A DNA stretch of 64,000 nucleotides from Pseudanabaenaceae cyanobacterium SKYG29 (GCA_025055675.1 JANWWT010000001.1:496001-560000), one strand, 5' to 3'; shown: positions 40,837-50,102, counted from the stretch's first letter. Numbers and translations are program-made. The notes: generated by a model from the sequence alone, not told the origin.

Positions 40837-42900
40837 ATGTCCCTCAGAGTTGCCAAGGAATATCTGCAAAGGAAGCGCTATACGGAGGCGATCGCTCTCT
40901 TGCAAGCCTACTGTCAAGACCACCCCGACCCCCATGCCCCCGATTTTCTCCAAGCCCAGATGTGGTTAGTTACTGCCTGGCATCGATCGGGGCAGTTGGA
41001 CAAAGCTAGAGCACTCTGTGAGAAATTACTCAACTCTGCTGACCTACAAACTCAAGATTGGGCAAAAAAGTATTTACTGAATTTACAAAAGGAATTGGGT
41101 GAGTTTGTTCCTGTGGTGGCGAATGCTCCCCAAACTGAAGCAGTAGTTACTGCCCAAGCTAATCGCTATCGCCGTCGTAACGTAGTTTTATCTCAAAAAA
41201 AGGGCGATCGGTGGATTTGTCTAGGTGCTGCTATCGCTACTTTGCTTGTTTTTGTTAGTCTGATTTTGGGGTTTTATCTGTTTTGGTTGACCAGATTTGT
41301 CTTGGAAATTACCCCTGGTTGGTGGTGGGTTTTAGGGACTGTAACTGTCATTACGTCTGTACTACTTTATTTTATGTCCCCCTGGCTGATTGATATTACG
41401 CAAAAACGCTATCAAAATGTGCAGTGGATCACTTGGGGGGAGTTGGAATTCCGTAGTCCTGAGGCAGTAGAATTGGTGCAATTTTTCTGTGATGTGCGCA
41501 ACTTAGGTATTCCCCGTTTGGGTTGGATTGATGCTCCCCAGCCTGTTGCTTTTTGTTATGGCGTTTTACCGAATTCAGTGCGCATAGTTGTCAGCAGGGG
41601 GCTGTTTGAAGTTTTAGATGAGGATGAAGTTGCCTGTACGATTGCCCATTTGTTGGGTAGAATAGCTAACGGCAGTTGTTTCATTTTAACGTTTGTCAGC
41701 CTTCCAACGCAGCTTTTCTATCTGCTATCTGTACAGTTAGAGCGATGGAGTTTTGTTCTCAAACAGGGAAAATCCAGTAAGGTCAAATGGTATCTGGCAC
41801 GGTTGGCGAAATGGTGTGCTATTGCTGCCCACTTTTTCTTTGACCTCAGTCATTATTTGAGCAGTGGTTTACTCAGGGCAACAACCTATTTGAACGATCG
41901 GTTTGCGGCGGAACTGACGGGTAATCCCAATGGCGTGATGCGGGCGCTGCCCAAAATGGCTAGGGGTTTAGTGGCAGGTATTCCCCAGGAAATGCAGGCA
42001 AGGATTCTAGCATCAACACGGGGATTGGGGGTCTACGACTACCAGAATGTCATCGCAGTTGGTATTGCTTGGGAAATTCTTTACTCACGGCAGTCGGATA
42101 AAAATATTTATGAGGTGTTTTTGTGGGAACTCTTTAACCCCTGGGCAAGTTGGCTGGAGTGGCAATCTACCCATCCCCCCATCGGCAAACGTCTGCGTAG
42201 ATTAACTTTCTATGCCCAACAATTGGGATTAATACCTGAGTATCAGTTCTCTGACTTGCTAAACAGAAAACTCAGTAAGAGACAACTGCGCCATCGGTTT
42301 GGTCGGGATTTCTTAATCCATGTCTCTCCCTGGTTAGCCCCTCTGGTTGGATTGATTGGGGCTGAAGTTCTCAATGTCCTCCTCGATCTGTACAATTCTT
42401 GGCTAACTATTAGTTTTATTTCCCTCGGGTGGGGCTTCGGTTTGATGTTTGTGGGGGCATTGCGCTTTCCTCCCTATCGGCGGGTGCGGGATACAGATTT
42501 AGTCAGTCTCCTCCTTGACCCCTATGCCAGTGCTGTACGGGGAGAACCTGTACAATTGCCAGGGGAACTCCTCAGCTACAGTGCTCAAGACCCCTTGCGC
42601 TATCTGCTAAAACTGGAAGACCAGGGAGGAATCTTGCTCGTCAATGCCCTAGCAGAACCGATCGAGTGGTACCAGGACCGCGTTGCCGTGGTGCAGAGAC
42701 TGGAACAATTGACGGGGGAATCAGTGATCGTGGCGGGTTGGTTTCGCCGCTTCCGTGCTCCTGTGCTTGATCTTGCTACTCTGCGTCCCCTGGTGGGGGA
42801 AAAACAAACTTTTCGCAGTTATCATCAAAGTTGGAATAACGTGTTTAGTACGATCGTTGTCCTGGTAGGTTTGTTTTGTTTACTCCTCAGCGCCCTGTGA
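40837..42900 (+). CDS. M48-family-like membrane protein without HEXXH (probable pseudo-peptidase)
   Basis: The 687-residue protein has an N-terminal TPR-like helical region (AKEYLQRKRYTEAIALLQAY, about residues 5-90). Two membrane segments (about 128-152 and 160-180) and a Ste24/HtpX-like domain follow, with further membrane segments near 490-520 and at the C terminus. At the place where the family has A-H-E-L-G-H, it reads AHLLGRI (His at about residue 271): the catalytic Glu is Leu and the second zinc His is Arg. Flanking blocks (VSRGLFEVLDEDEVAC and DRFAAELTGNPN) still align. It is therefore probably proteolytically dead and acts as a scaffold or regulator; that is inference. The stop overlaps the next start as TGATG, coupling it to a sensor kinase. 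Confidence 0.85.
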   Translation: MSLRVAKEYLQRKRYTEAIALLQAYCQDHPDPHAPDFLQAQMWLVTAWHRSGQLDKARALCEKLLNSADLQTQDWAKKYLLNLQKELGEFVPVVANAPQTEAVVTAQANRYRRRNVVLSQKKGDRWICLGAAIATLLVFVSLILGFYLFWLTRFVLEITPGWWWVLGTVTVITSVLLYFMSPWLIDITQKRYQNVQWITWGELEFRSPEAVELVQFFCDVRNLGIPRLGWIDAPQPVAFCYGVLPNSVRIVVSRGLFEVLDEDEVACTIAHLLGRIANGSCFILTFVSLPTQLFYLLSVQLERWSFVLKQGKSSKVKWYLARLAKWCAIAAHFFFDLSHYLSSGLLRATTYLNDRFAAELTGNPNGVMRALPKMARGLVAGIPQEMQARILASTRGLGVYDYQNVIAVGIAWEILYSRQSDKNIYEVFLWELFNPWASWLEWQSTHPPIGKRLRRLTFYAQQLGLIPEYQFSDLLNRKLSKRQLRHRFGRDFLIHVSPWLAPLVGLIGAEVLNVLLDLYNSWLTISFISLGWGFGLMFVGALRFPPYRRVRDTDLVSLLLDPYASAVRGEPVQLPGELLSYSAQDPLRYLLKLEDQGGILLVNALAEPIEWYQDRVAVVQRLEQLTGESVIVAGWFRRFRAPVLDLATLRPLVGEKQTFRSYHQSWNNVFSTIVVLVGLFCLLLSAL

Positions 42901-43949
42901 TGTTTACTGCTAGTCCCGATCTGGAAGCGATCGTGCAAGCCCAATTGCTCTTGGCGGTGCAGAGTCTGGGTTTACTGTCGGCAGTGCTTTATCTAGCCCA
43001 AACTACTCCTGAGGGAACATCCCAGTGGGTGGAATTAGCTTCTTATCCCCAGGACAAACCAGCTTTACCACCCGATCGGGACTCCCACTTGTCCCAAGGA
43101 CGTCTGATTGTGCCCCTGGTCTATGAAGAGGGGATATTGGGGTTACTGGTGTCAGAAAAGGAAAAGGGCTGGACAGCGGCAGAACAACAACAAATAGAGG
43201 CAATTGGTCGTACCCTGGCGATTGCCTGTGCCCTAGACCAGCGGTATCAGTGGCTGTTGCAGCAACAAAAACAGGAACGGGACTTGTTAGCTAATCTTCT
43301 CCACCAACTGAAAAATCCTGTTACTGCTATTCGTACCTTTGCCCAACTACTGGTGAAACGGATTTTACCTAGCGACCCCAATCATTCCCTTGCTAAGGGC
43401 ATTGTGCGGGAAACTGTTCACCTGCAGGAATTGTTAGGGGAAGTCAAGCAAACACCCCTGCTCTCCCCTGCTGCTACTTCCCTGTTGCTACCCCCTGCTC
43501 CTATTAACCTGACGGAGGTACTGGAACCGATCGCCACATCCTTTGCCAGCCTAGCCCACAGTAAGGGTCTCCAGTTTACTACCCTCCTGCCCAAAGACCC
43601 TGTCTTGGTCAAAGCTCACCCCAGTGCCTTACGGGAAGCAATCGGTAACATTCTGGACAACGCCATCAAGTATACACCCCCTGGTGGCAATGTTACTCTC
43701 ACAGTGGCTGTAACCAACCATCACTGCCAAATTGTAGTAGAAGACACAGGCATAGGCATTTCTACTGCAGACTTACCCCACGTTTTTCAACGCCACTTCC
43801 GCAGTGACAAGGTAAATAAGGAGATCGAAGGTAGTGGTCTTGGTCTAGCCATTGCTAAACAACTCCTGGAACAGATAGGAGGCACGATCGGAATCGATAG
43901 TACCGAAGGAGTGGGTACCCAGGTGACAATCCAATTACCTAAGGCTTAG
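42900..43949 (+). CDS. GAF-domain sensor histidine kinase (Hik2/CSK-like)
   Basis: The 349-residue kinase has an N-terminal GAF-like domain (about residues 8-110; LIVPLVYEEGILGLLVSEKE). A dimerisation box LLHQLKNPVTAIRTFAQLLVKRI holds phospho-His135. The ATPase domain has ILDNAIKYTPPG, EDTGIGIS and GSGLGLAIAKQLLEQIGG. The H-box and its LxHQLxxPxTAxRTF pattern resemble Hik2 and the plastid kinase CSK, which sense redox and salt; this is resemblance only. There is no transmembrane segment, so it is soluble. I chose the ATG at 42900, which overlaps the upstream stop (TGATG). The end overlaps the convergent DRTGG gene by 11 bp. Confidence 0.87.
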   Translation: MFTASPDLEAIVQAQLLLAVQSLGLLSAVLYLAQTTPEGTSQWVELASYPQDKPALPPDRDSHLSQGRLIVPLVYEEGILGLLVSEKEKGWTAAEQQQIEAIGRTLAIACALDQRYQWLLQQQKQERDLLANLLHQLKNPVTAIRTFAQLLVKRILPSDPNHSLAKGIVRETVHLQELLGEVKQTPLLSPAATSLLLPPAPINLTEVLEPIATSFASLAHSKGLQFTTLLPKDPVLVKAHPSALREAIGNILDNAIKYTPPGGNVTLTVAVTNHHCQIVVEDTGIGISTADLPHVFQRHFRSDKVNKEIEGSGLGLAIAKQLLEQIGGTIGIDSTEGVGTQVTIQLPKA

Positions 43950-45081
43950 CTGCAGCCACCGGTAGTTCCATCAGACGATAGAAGCGGGGGAAGTCAAAGT
44001 GGTCGCTCAGTAAATCCACAATACATTTCACTTTTAGCCCTTCCTGTAACCGCACTTGCCCCAAGCACTCCCGAATGATCTCTACTGTTGTCAGAGTGTC
44101 CTTGTTAACAGCTAGGATGGGCACTTCAAATTCCGCTGCCCGCTGCCGTACCTCTGGTGTCACATGGGGGGTACCCGTCAAAATTAGACAAACTGTGGAT
44201 GTTTCCAGGGCTGCCAGTTGCAAATCTACTCTGCTGCTACCTGTTACCACTGCTTTTTGGGGAGCGCTGCGGAAAAACACCTGGGCAGAATTGACATCCA
44301 TAGCCCCAATTTTCAAGTCCTCAATCAGAATCTCTGTCAACGGCAAAGTGTCAGGGGCATAGAGTATCTCTGCTTCCAACTCCTCCACCAAGGCAGCTAC
44401 ACTGATACTGCGCAAAATCCGACTTTCGGGCATCACCGCCAACACCGCAATTCCCCGCTCTTCTAAAAAAGGAGTCAAAACCGATCGGGCAAACTCCATG
44501 GACTGGGGGGGAATGTCATTGATTACTACCCCCATTAAGTAGCCCCCCATGCGCTCTTTTGCCACTAGGAGGTGATCTGCCACCAGCAAATCGCTGTGCC
44601 GTACCACTAACAAAATGGGAGCTGCCAGGGCTTCAGCCATTTGTCGCAAGGACAGTCCGAAAATTGCTCCTTCTGCTGTATTGGCTGGGGCTTCCACTAG
44701 TACCAAATCCCCCTCACTGTAGGCGTGATACTGACGTAGCTGGGAACTGTAATCCTGGGGAGCACGCAATTGCTGCTCTAAGGAACGACGATCGAGGTAC
44801 AGCAACGTAGGGCGAATCAAACTGGGGGGCAACCCCAAAGCTTGGGTAATAAACTTGACATCCACCTCCAGTGGGTAGGCATCCTGGGGTAACTCCTTAG
44901 AAGTAAATGTACCTAAGGGCTTACCATACCCTACCGCTAGCCCACGCTTTTGCAGGTGCAACCCCAAACCTAAGATAACCGCTGACTTACCACTCCCTCC
45001 CCGCGTTGAACCAACCAGTAAATGTTTTGCCACAGACTTGCCCCTCTCCCGCTCTGTCCAATTATTTTGCCACACTGACAT
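43939..45081 (-). CDS. DRTGG-domain/BioD-like P-loop protein
   Basis: The 380-residue protein has an N-terminal BioD/CobB-like P-loop domain with Walker A GSTRGGSGKSA (about residues 24-34), then a C-terminal DRTGG-type domain (AQVFFRSAPQKAVVTGSSRVDLQ, about 260-345). It belongs with proteins often named phosphotransacetylase family or cobyrinic acid synthase-like, but it lacks the phosphotransacetylase catalytic domain. The function is not known. The start is the ATG at 45081; a GTG 15 codons on (VAKHLLVGSTR) is an alternative closer to relatives. It is convergent with the GAF kinase and overlaps it by 11 bp. Confidence 0.78.
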   Translation of the reverse strand: MSVWQNNWTERERGKSVAKHLLVGSTRGGSGKSAVILGLGLHLQKRGLAVGYGKPLGTFTSKELPQDAYPLEVDVKFITQALGLPPSLIRPTLLYLDRRSLEQQLRAPQDYSSQLRQYHAYSEGDLVLVEAPANTAEGAIFGLSLRQMAEALAAPILLVVRHSDLLVADHLLVAKERMGGYLMGVVINDIPPQSMEFARSVLTPFLEERGIAVLAVMPESRILRSISVAALVEELEAEILYAPDTLPLTEILIEDLKIGAMDVNSAQVFFRSAPQKAVVTGSSRVDLQLAALETSTVCLILTGTPHVTPEVRQRAAEFEVPILAVNKDTLTTVEIIRECLGQVRLQEGLKVKCIVDLLSDHFDFPRFYRLMELPVAAAKP

Positions 45082-45330
45082 TAGCTTGCCCTTCCTTCAA
45101 GATGTATAAGCACTTATACCGATCGATACCAGAAATATTAAAAAATTATTAAATTATCCTACAACAGCGATGTAACAAATTGCCAGAAGACTTGAGGCGC
45201 AACTACTCCTGGAGGTGGTGTTCTGGATAACGTTAAGATGTGTTAAGCTGAGAGCAATTGTAGTTAGGCTAGAATTCTTAACACAAGGTTCTAGCTCTAC
45301 ACTCGTTAACAAATCACTGGGTTTAACGCG
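45082..45330 (+). promoter_or_regulatory. Upstream region and leader of psbD
   Basis: The 249-bp region before psbD is AT-rich at its left end (AAAAAATTATTAAATTAT). A -10-like TAGAAT lies at 45270-45275, which would give a leader of roughly 50 bases, but no good -35 is present. Just upstream is a direct repeat GTTAAG (45232-45237 and 45242-45247) with a 10-bp period. This is the spacing used by OmpR-type regulators such as RpaB, whose HLR1 consensus is (G/T)TTACA repeated; here two of six bases in each half differ. No gene is seen. Confidence 0.5.
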
Positions 45331-46392
45331 ATGACTATAGCAATTGGTAGATCACAACAGGTAGAGCGGGGATGGTTTGATGTCCTCGATGACTGGCTCA
45401 AGCGCGATCGGTTTGTCTTCATCGGCTGGAGCGGTCTCTTGCTCTTCCCCTGTGCTTTTCTCGCTATTGGTGGCTTCTTCACTGGCATCACCTTCGTTAC
45501 CTCTTGGTATACCCACGGTTTAGCTTCCAGCTTCCTGGAAGGGTGCAACTTTCTGACTGCTGCTGTTTCCACTCCCTCTTTGAGCATGGGGCACTCTTTG
45601 CTCTTGCTCTGGGGTCCTGAAGCCCAAGGGGACTTTACCCGTTGGTGCCAAATTGGCGGTCTGTGGACGTTTACCGCTTTGCATGGTGCCTTTGGTCTGA
45701 TTGGGTTTATGCTCCGTCAGTTTGAGATTGCCCGTCTGGTCGGTATCCGTCCCTACAACGCAATTGCCTTCTCTGCTCCCATTGCGGTATATGTGTCTGT
45801 CTTCTTGCTCTATCCCTTGGGGCAAGCAGGTTGGTTCTTTGCACCTAGCTTCGGTGTTGCGGGTATTTTCCGTTTTATTCTCTTCTTCCAAGGTTTCCAC
45901 AACTGGACTCTCAATCCCTTCCACATGATGGGGGTAGCTGGTGTCTTGGGTGGTGCTCTGCTTTGCGCCATTCACGGTGCTACCGTAGAGAACACCCTCT
46001 ACAAGGATGGGGAGTATGCTAACACCTTCGTTGCTTTCAATCCCACCCAGTCGGAGGAAACCTACTCCATGGTGACCGCTAACCGCTACTGGAGCCAAAT
46101 CTTCGGGATTGCTTTCTCTAACAAGCGGTGGCTACACTTCTTCATGCTGTTTGTGCCTGTTACTGGTTTGTGGATGGCAAGTATTGGTGTGGTAGGTCTA
46201 GCTTTGAACCTCCGTGCCTATGACTTTGTGTCCCAGGAGTTGCGGGCGGCAGAAGACCCCGAATTTGAAACCTTCTACACTAAGAACCTGCTGTTGAACG
46301 AAGGTATCCGGGCCTGGATGGCTCCCCAAGACCAGCCGGCTGAACGGTTTGTCTTCCCTGAAGAAGTGCTGCCTCGCGGTAACGCTCTCTAA
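45331..46392 (+). CDS. psbD: Photosystem II D2 protein
   Basis: The 353-residue protein forms the PSII reaction centre with D1, binding P680 chlorophylls, pheophytin, the QA quinone and the non-heme iron. Sequence from [17 protein letters not shown] to LPRGNAL is canonical: [19 protein letters not shown] (chlorophyll His), [19 protein letters not shown] (iron/QA His), and [12 protein letters not shown] near the C terminus. Five membrane helices are visible. It is followed by psbC on the same strand, but not overlapped by it. Length is normal (352 in most species). Confidence 0.99.
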   Translation: MTIAIGRSQQVERGWFDVLDDWLKRDRFVFIGWSGLLLFPCAFLAIGGFFTGITFVTSWYTHGLASSFLEGCNFLTAAVSTPSLSMGHSLLLLWGPEAQGDFTRWCQIGGLWTFTALHGAFGLIGFMLRQFEIARLVGIRPYNAIAFSAPIAVYVSVFLLYPLGQAGWFFAPSFGVAGIFRFILFFQGFHNWTLNPFHMMGVAGVLGGALLCAIHGATVENTLYKDGEYANTFVAFNPTQSEETYSMVTANRYWSQIFGIAFSNKRWLHFFMLFVPVTGLWMASIGVVGLALNLRAYDFVSQELRAAEDPEFETFYTKNLLLNEGIRAWMAPQDQPAERFVFPEEVLPRGNAL

Positions 46393-46409
46393 TTTCTCTT
46401 ACCAGTCCG

Positions 46410-46439
46410 ATCGGCTATCTACTACTGTAGGTAGCTGGT
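46410..46439 (+). promoter_or_regulatory. Stem-loop between psbD and psbC
   Basis: GCTATCTAC (46414-46422) pairs with GTAGGTAGC (46427-46435) around a TACT loop with one G-U. Four more pairs (two G-U) extend the stem to 46410-46439, giving about 13 bp. It lies 17 bases after the psbD stop and is not followed by a T-run, so it is not a standard terminator. It could slow RNase, set the psbD:psbC ratio or be a processing site. Confidence 0.6.
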
Positions 46440-46481
46440 CTTTGCATAATAGATGACTAGTTTTCATGGAGTTTTACAGTC

Positions 46482-47885
46482 GTGACTACGACCATTAACT
46501 TTAATAGCCTGGGTGTAGGCGGACGCAGTTTGGAAACCAGTGGTTTTGCCTGGTGGTCTGGGAATGCGCGCCTAATTAACCTCTCTGGTAAGCTGTTGGG
46601 TGCTCATGTTGCCCATGCTGGTTTGATTGTGTTCTGGGCAGGGGCTATGACTCTGTTTGAGCTAGCTCACTTCACCCCCGATAAGCCCATGTATGAGCAG
46701 GGTCTAATCCTTTTGCCCCACTTGGCAACCCAGGGTTGGGGTGTTGGTCCTGGTGGGGAAGTGATTGATACCTATCCCTACTTCGTGATTGGCGTATTGC
46801 ACTTGATTTCCTCTGCCGTGTTGGGTCTGGGTGGTATTTACCACGCCATTCGTGGCCCTGAAATTCTGGAGAACTACTCCCAGTTCTTCGGCTATGACTG
46901 GAAGGATAAGAACAAGATGACCACGATCATTGGTATCCACCTGATCCTGTTGGGTCTGGGAGCTTGGCTACTGGTGATCAAGGCAATGTTCCTGGGTGGT
47001 CTCTATGATACTTGGGCGCCGGGTGGCGGCGACGTGCGGGTAGTAACTAACCCCACCCTTGACCCCACAATTATTTTTGGCTATCTGTTCAAGGCTCCCT
47101 TCGGCGGTGAGGGTAATATTATCAGTGTTGACAACCTAGAAGACGTGGTGGGTGGTCACATCTGGATTGGCTTTATCTGCATTGCCGGTGGTATCTGGCA
47201 CATTGTTACCAAGCCTTTTGGTTGGGCACGCCGTGCTTTCATCTGGTCGGGGGAAGCTTATCTCTCCTACAGCTTGGGTGCCCTCTCTCTGATGGCATTC
47301 ATCGCTACCTGCTACGTTTGGTTCAATAACACTGTCTACCCCAGTGAGTTCTACGGTCCCACTAGCTCTGAGGCTTCCCAAGCCCAAGCTTTTACCTTCC
47401 TAGTGCGGGACCAAAAGTTGGGGGCTAACATTGCTACTTCCCAAGGTCCGACTGGGTTAGGTAAGTATCTGATGCGTTCGCCCACGGGGGAAATTATCTT
47501 TGGTGGGGAAACGATGCGCTTCTGGGATTTCCGTGGTCCTTGGTTGGAGCCTCTCCGTGGTCCCAATGGTTTGGACATCGATAAGCTCAAGAATGACGTA
47601 CAACCCTGGCAAATCCGCCGTGCAGCTGAATACATGACCCATGCCCCCCTAGGTTCTCTCAACTCTGTGGGTGGTGTAATCACGGAAATTAATGCCGTGA
47701 ACTATGTGTCTCCCCGCTCTTGGCTGGCTACTTCCCACTTCTGCCTGTTCTTCTTCTTCTTGGTGGGACACCTCTGGCACGCAGGGAGAGCGAGAGCAGC
47801 TGCTGCTGGCTTTGAAAAGGGTATCGATCGCAAGAAAGAACCTGTACTGGAAATGGCTCCTATTGACCCTGTAGCTAAGGAGTAG
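46482..47885 (+). CDS. psbC: Photosystem II CP43 chlorophyll protein
   Basis: The 467-residue inner antenna protein of PSII has six helices. Canonical blocks are [28 protein letters not shown] after a short variable N terminus, and [34 protein letters not shown] near the C terminus. The large lumenal loop with the Mn-cluster ligand region ([20 protein letters not shown]) is intact. The start is the GTG at 46482 with GGAG ten bases before it. An in-frame TAG at 46458 bars any longer reading, so the gene begins 89 bp after psbD ends instead of inside it. A T-run terminator follows. Confidence 0.98.
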   Translation: MTTTINFNSLGVGGRSLETSGFAWWSGNARLINLSGKLLGAHVAHAGLIVFWAGAMTLFELAHFTPDKPMYEQGLILLPHLATQGWGVGPGGEVIDTYPYFVIGVLHLISSAVLGLGGIYHAIRGPEILENYSQFFGYDWKDKNKMTTIIGIHLILLGLGAWLLVIKAMFLGGLYDTWAPGGGDVRVVTNPTLDPTIIFGYLFKAPFGGEGNIISVDNLEDVVGGHIWIGFICIAGGIWHIVTKPFGWARRAFIWSGEAYLSYSLGALSLMAFIATCYVWFNNTVYPSEFYGPTSSEASQAQAFTFLVRDQKLGANIATSQGPTGLGKYLMRSPTGEIIFGGETMRFWDFRGPWLEPLRGPNGLDIDKLKNDVQPWQIRRAAEYMTHAPLGSLNSVGGVITEINAVNYVSPRSWLATSHFCLFFFFLVGHLWHAGRARAAAAGFEKGIDRKKEPVLEMAPIDPVAKE

Positions 47886-47908
47886 TTCCTAGCTATTCCT
47901 GAGTAGAT

Positions 47909-47939
47909 ACCGATCGGTCTAGTGCTGATCGGTTTTTTT
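47909..47939 (+). terminator. Intrinsic terminator after psbC
   Basis: ACCGATC (47909-47915) pairs with GATCGGT (47927-47933), followed by seven T. It lies 24 bases after the psbC stop and fits a rho-independent terminator for the psbDC transcript. The stem is built around CGATCG-type sequence common in this genome. Confidence 0.8.
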
Positions 47940-47940
47940 A

Positions 47941-48588
47941 TTAGTCAATCAAGCCTTCTTCCCGTGCTCGTTTACCAGTCTGGACGCGAATGTTTTTGCC
48001 TGGTTCGGGATAGACACCGAGGGCATCCTGCATCTTACTCCAGTAGTTACGCACCGTGCGCTCGGAAACATTCATTACCTCAGCAATAGCTTTGTCAGTC
48101 AGGGACTCATTGAACGCTAGGTGTAAGACTTCTAACCATTCTGGACGGACTTCTACGCCCGTTCGGATTTCTCTGGGGGTGTAGTTCAGACCTTGAACTG
48201 CCCATTCCACCCTGGTCACCATCTCCTGAATGGTCATGGCTTTGTTGGCAACGGTAAATCCCCCTTCGTGGGCATCAATGGCTGGACGTAGGCGCACTAG
48301 GGGCATGGGGTCAATGCTGTGGACAACAATGTTGAGTTGCTTGTATTTGTCCATAATATTGCGCAGGAGTTTAATGCCTGCTTCACTTTGGGGAGGAGCA
48401 CCGGCTTCCTCAGGCATAGATAAATCCATGATCAATAGGTCAGGTTTGTAGCGATCGACCTTTTCCCAACCCGATCGGGCATTGTGAGCAGTCAAAAACT
48501 CCGCCTCTGGGTAGTGGGGCTTAAGGGCGTTAATTGTCCCCTGTAGCGCAGTTTCCTGGTCATCGATAATGACGATCCGCTTTACCAT
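47941..48588 (-). CDS. NarL/FixJ-type response regulator
   Basis: The 215-residue protein has a receiver domain (KRIVIIDDQETALQG, phospho-Asp in LLIMDLSMPEE, about residues 1-125) and a C-terminal LuxR-type helix-turn-helix (LTDKAIAEVMNVSERTVRNYWSKMQDALGVY, about 165-195). The receiver carries an acidic insertion after the phospho-Asp (EEAGAPPQSEAG), unusual in length. It is an orphan regulator here: no kinase gene is adjacent. It sits between psbDC (convergent) and apcABC (divergent, 231 bp away), so it could influence the antenna genes, but that is guesswork. The partner kinase is unknown. Confidence 0.9.
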   Translation of the reverse strand: MVKRIVIIDDQETALQGTINALKPHYPEAEFLTAHNARSGWEKVDRYKPDLLIMDLSMPEEAGAPPQSEAGIKLLRNIMDKYKQLNIVVHSIDPMPLVRLRPAIDAHEGGFTVANKAMTIQEMVTRVEWAVQGLNYTPREIRTGVEVRPEWLEVLHLAFNESLTDKAIAEVMNVSERTVRNYWSKMQDALGVYPEPGKNIRVQTGKRAREEGLID

Positions 48589-48819
48589 AGGCTTTTTCTG
48601 GGCACCGAGAATTGTTAAGAAGTGTGTGGGAATGTCTGAGAGTTACCTCAGTGTATAAAAATATGTTATGTCCCTTGATACTCCTTTTTGCCGAGGAATT
48701 GGGGTCAATCCTAAAACTGGGGCAAAATTTTCGTCCGAAAGGACTAGGAGTGTCAGAAATCTCATTATAATCAGAAGTGGGCATAAAGCCTTTTAGATTC
48801 TTGTGGAGGAAAAACTTAA
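48589..48819 (+). promoter_or_regulatory. Upstream region of apcABC with -10 box
   Basis: The 231-bp gap between the divergent regulator gene and apcA contains a perfect TATAAT at 48766-48771. The hexamer 17 bases upstream (ACTAGG) is a poor -35, which is common for cyanobacterial promoters. TTGTGGAGGA lies about 11 bases before the apcA ATG and supplies a strong ribosome binding site. No coding frame is supported in this gap. Confidence 0.6.
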
Positions 48820-49305
48820 ATGAGTGTAATCACGAAGTCGATCGTGAACGCGGACGCTGAAGCACGCTACCTCAGTCCTGGGGAGCTAGACCGCATTCGT
48901 AGCTTTGTCAGCTCTGGTGAGCGCCGTCTGCGGATTGCCCAAACGTTAACAGAGTCCCGTGAGCGGATTATCAAGCAAGCTGGTGACCAGTTGTTCCAAA
49001 AGCGCCCTGACATTGTTTCCCCCGGGGGCAACGCCTACGGTGAAGAAATGACTGCCACCTGCCTGCGGGATATGGATTATTATCTCCGTTTGATTACTTA
49101 CGGGATCGTGTCTGGGGACGTTACTCCCATTGAGGAAATCGGCTTAGTGGGCGTAAAGGAAATGTATAACTCCCTGGGTACACCTATTCCCGCGGTAGCA
49201 GAGGCAATTCGGTGCATGAAGAATGTTGCTTCTTCCTTGCTTTCTCCCGAAGATGCCGCTGAAGCTGGTTTCTACTTCGACTATGTTGTCAGCGCTATGC
49301 AGTAA
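48820..49305 (+). CDS. apcA: Allophycocyanin alpha subunit
   Basis: The 161-residue protein is a phycobilisome-core subunit. It starts [18 protein letters not shown] and has the chromophore-binding Cys in [16 protein letters not shown] (about residue 81, phycocyanobilin attachment). Length and sequence are standard. GGAGGA precedes the start. apcB follows after 50 bp. The core-membrane linker apcE, often found just upstream, is not here: the upstream neighbour is a response regulator. Confidence 0.99.
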   Translation: MSVITKSIVNADAEARYLSPGELDRIRSFVSSGERRLRIAQTLTESRERIIKQAGDQLFQKRPDIVSPGGNAYGEEMTATCLRDMDYYLRLITYGIVSGDVTPIEEIGLVGVKEMYNSLGTPIPAVAEAIRCMKNVASSLLSPEDAAEAGFYFDYVVSAMQ

Positions 49306-49355
49306 CCCTGCATTTTTTAGTTTTCAGTGCAAACCCCTATAAGAGAATATCGACA

Positions 49356-49841
49356 ATGCAAGACGCTATTACTGCTGTTATCAATTCCTCTGACGTTCAA
49401 GGTAAATACCTGGATGTAGCTGCTTTAGAAAAGCTCAAAGCCTTCTTTGCCACTGGGGAACTGCGGGTACGCGCCGCTAACACGATCGCTGCCAATGCTG
49501 CTAGCATCGTTAAGGAGGCGGTGGCTAAGTCTCTACTCTACTCTGATGTCACTCGTCCTGGCGGCAACATGTACACTACCCGTCGCTATGCTGCTTGTAT
49601 CCGTGACCTGGACTACTACTTGCGCTATGCCACCTACGCTATGCTGGCAGGGGATGCCTCTATCCTCGATGAGCGGGTGTTGAACGGTCTCAAGGAAACC
49701 TATAACTCCTTGGGGGTACCGATCGTTTCCACTATCCAAGCTATCCAAGCGATGAAGGAAGTTACGGCTGCCCTAGTTGGTCCTGAGGCGGGCAAGGAAA
49801 TGGGCGTGTACTTTGACTACATCTGCTCTGGTTTGAGTTAA
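49356..49841 (+). CDS. apcB: Allophycocyanin beta subunit
   Basis: The 161-residue partner of ApcA starts [20 protein letters not shown]. The chromophore Cys is in [17 protein letters not shown] (about residue 81). The Asn that is methylated in many beta subunits is seen in the block [11 protein letters not shown] (about residue 71). It is co-transcribed with apcA and apcC. Together they form the (alpha-beta)3 discs that pass light energy from phycocyanin to PSII chlorophyll. Confidence 0.99.
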   Translation: MQDAITAVINSSDVQGKYLDVAALEKLKAFFATGELRVRAANTIAANAASIVKEAVAKSLLYSDVTRPGGNMYTTRRYAACIRDLDYYLRYATYAMLAGDASILDERVLNGLKETYNSLGVPIVSTIQAIQAMKEVTAALVGPEAGKEMGVYFDYICSGLS

Positions 49842-49890
49842 ATACTGCTGGGGGGTCATCCCCCTCCTACCACTTAGAGGAGAACCGATT

Positions 49891-50094
49891 ATGCGGATGT
49901 TTAAGATCACAGCCTGTGTGCCCAGTCAAACGCGGATTCGGACACAGCGGGAGTTACAAAATACCTTTTTCACTAAGCTCGTACCCTACGACAACTGGTT
50001 CCAAGAACAGCAGCGCATCCAGAAGATGGGTGGCAAAATTCTCAAGGTTGAACTAGCGGCAGGTAAGCCCGGTCGCAATACTGGTCTAGCCTAG
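49891..50094 (+). CDS. apcC: Phycobilisome core linker protein Lc 7.8
   Basis: The 67-residue linker starts MRMFKITACVPSQTRIRTQRELQN and is a CpcD-type small linker that caps allophycocyanin discs. Its high pI and length are typical. AGAGGAG lies 8 bases before the ATG. It is last in the apcABC operon, followed within 10 bp by a strong terminator. Confidence 0.98.
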   Translation: MRMFKITACVPSQTRIRTQRELQNTFFTKLVPYDNWFQEQQRIQKMGGKILKVELAAGKPGRNTGLA

Positions 50095-50102
50095 ATAGAG
50101 TT

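Noticed and set aside
45520-46098. 192-codon open frame on the minus strand opposite psbD
   Set aside because: It is antisense to a highly conserved gene, its length follows from psbD codon bias, and the protein has no recognisable domain.
46410-46439. Hairpin after psbD as an intrinsic terminator
   Set aside because: The stem is strong but it is not followed by a T-run, and psbC downstream needs read-through. Kept as a regulatory or processing element instead.
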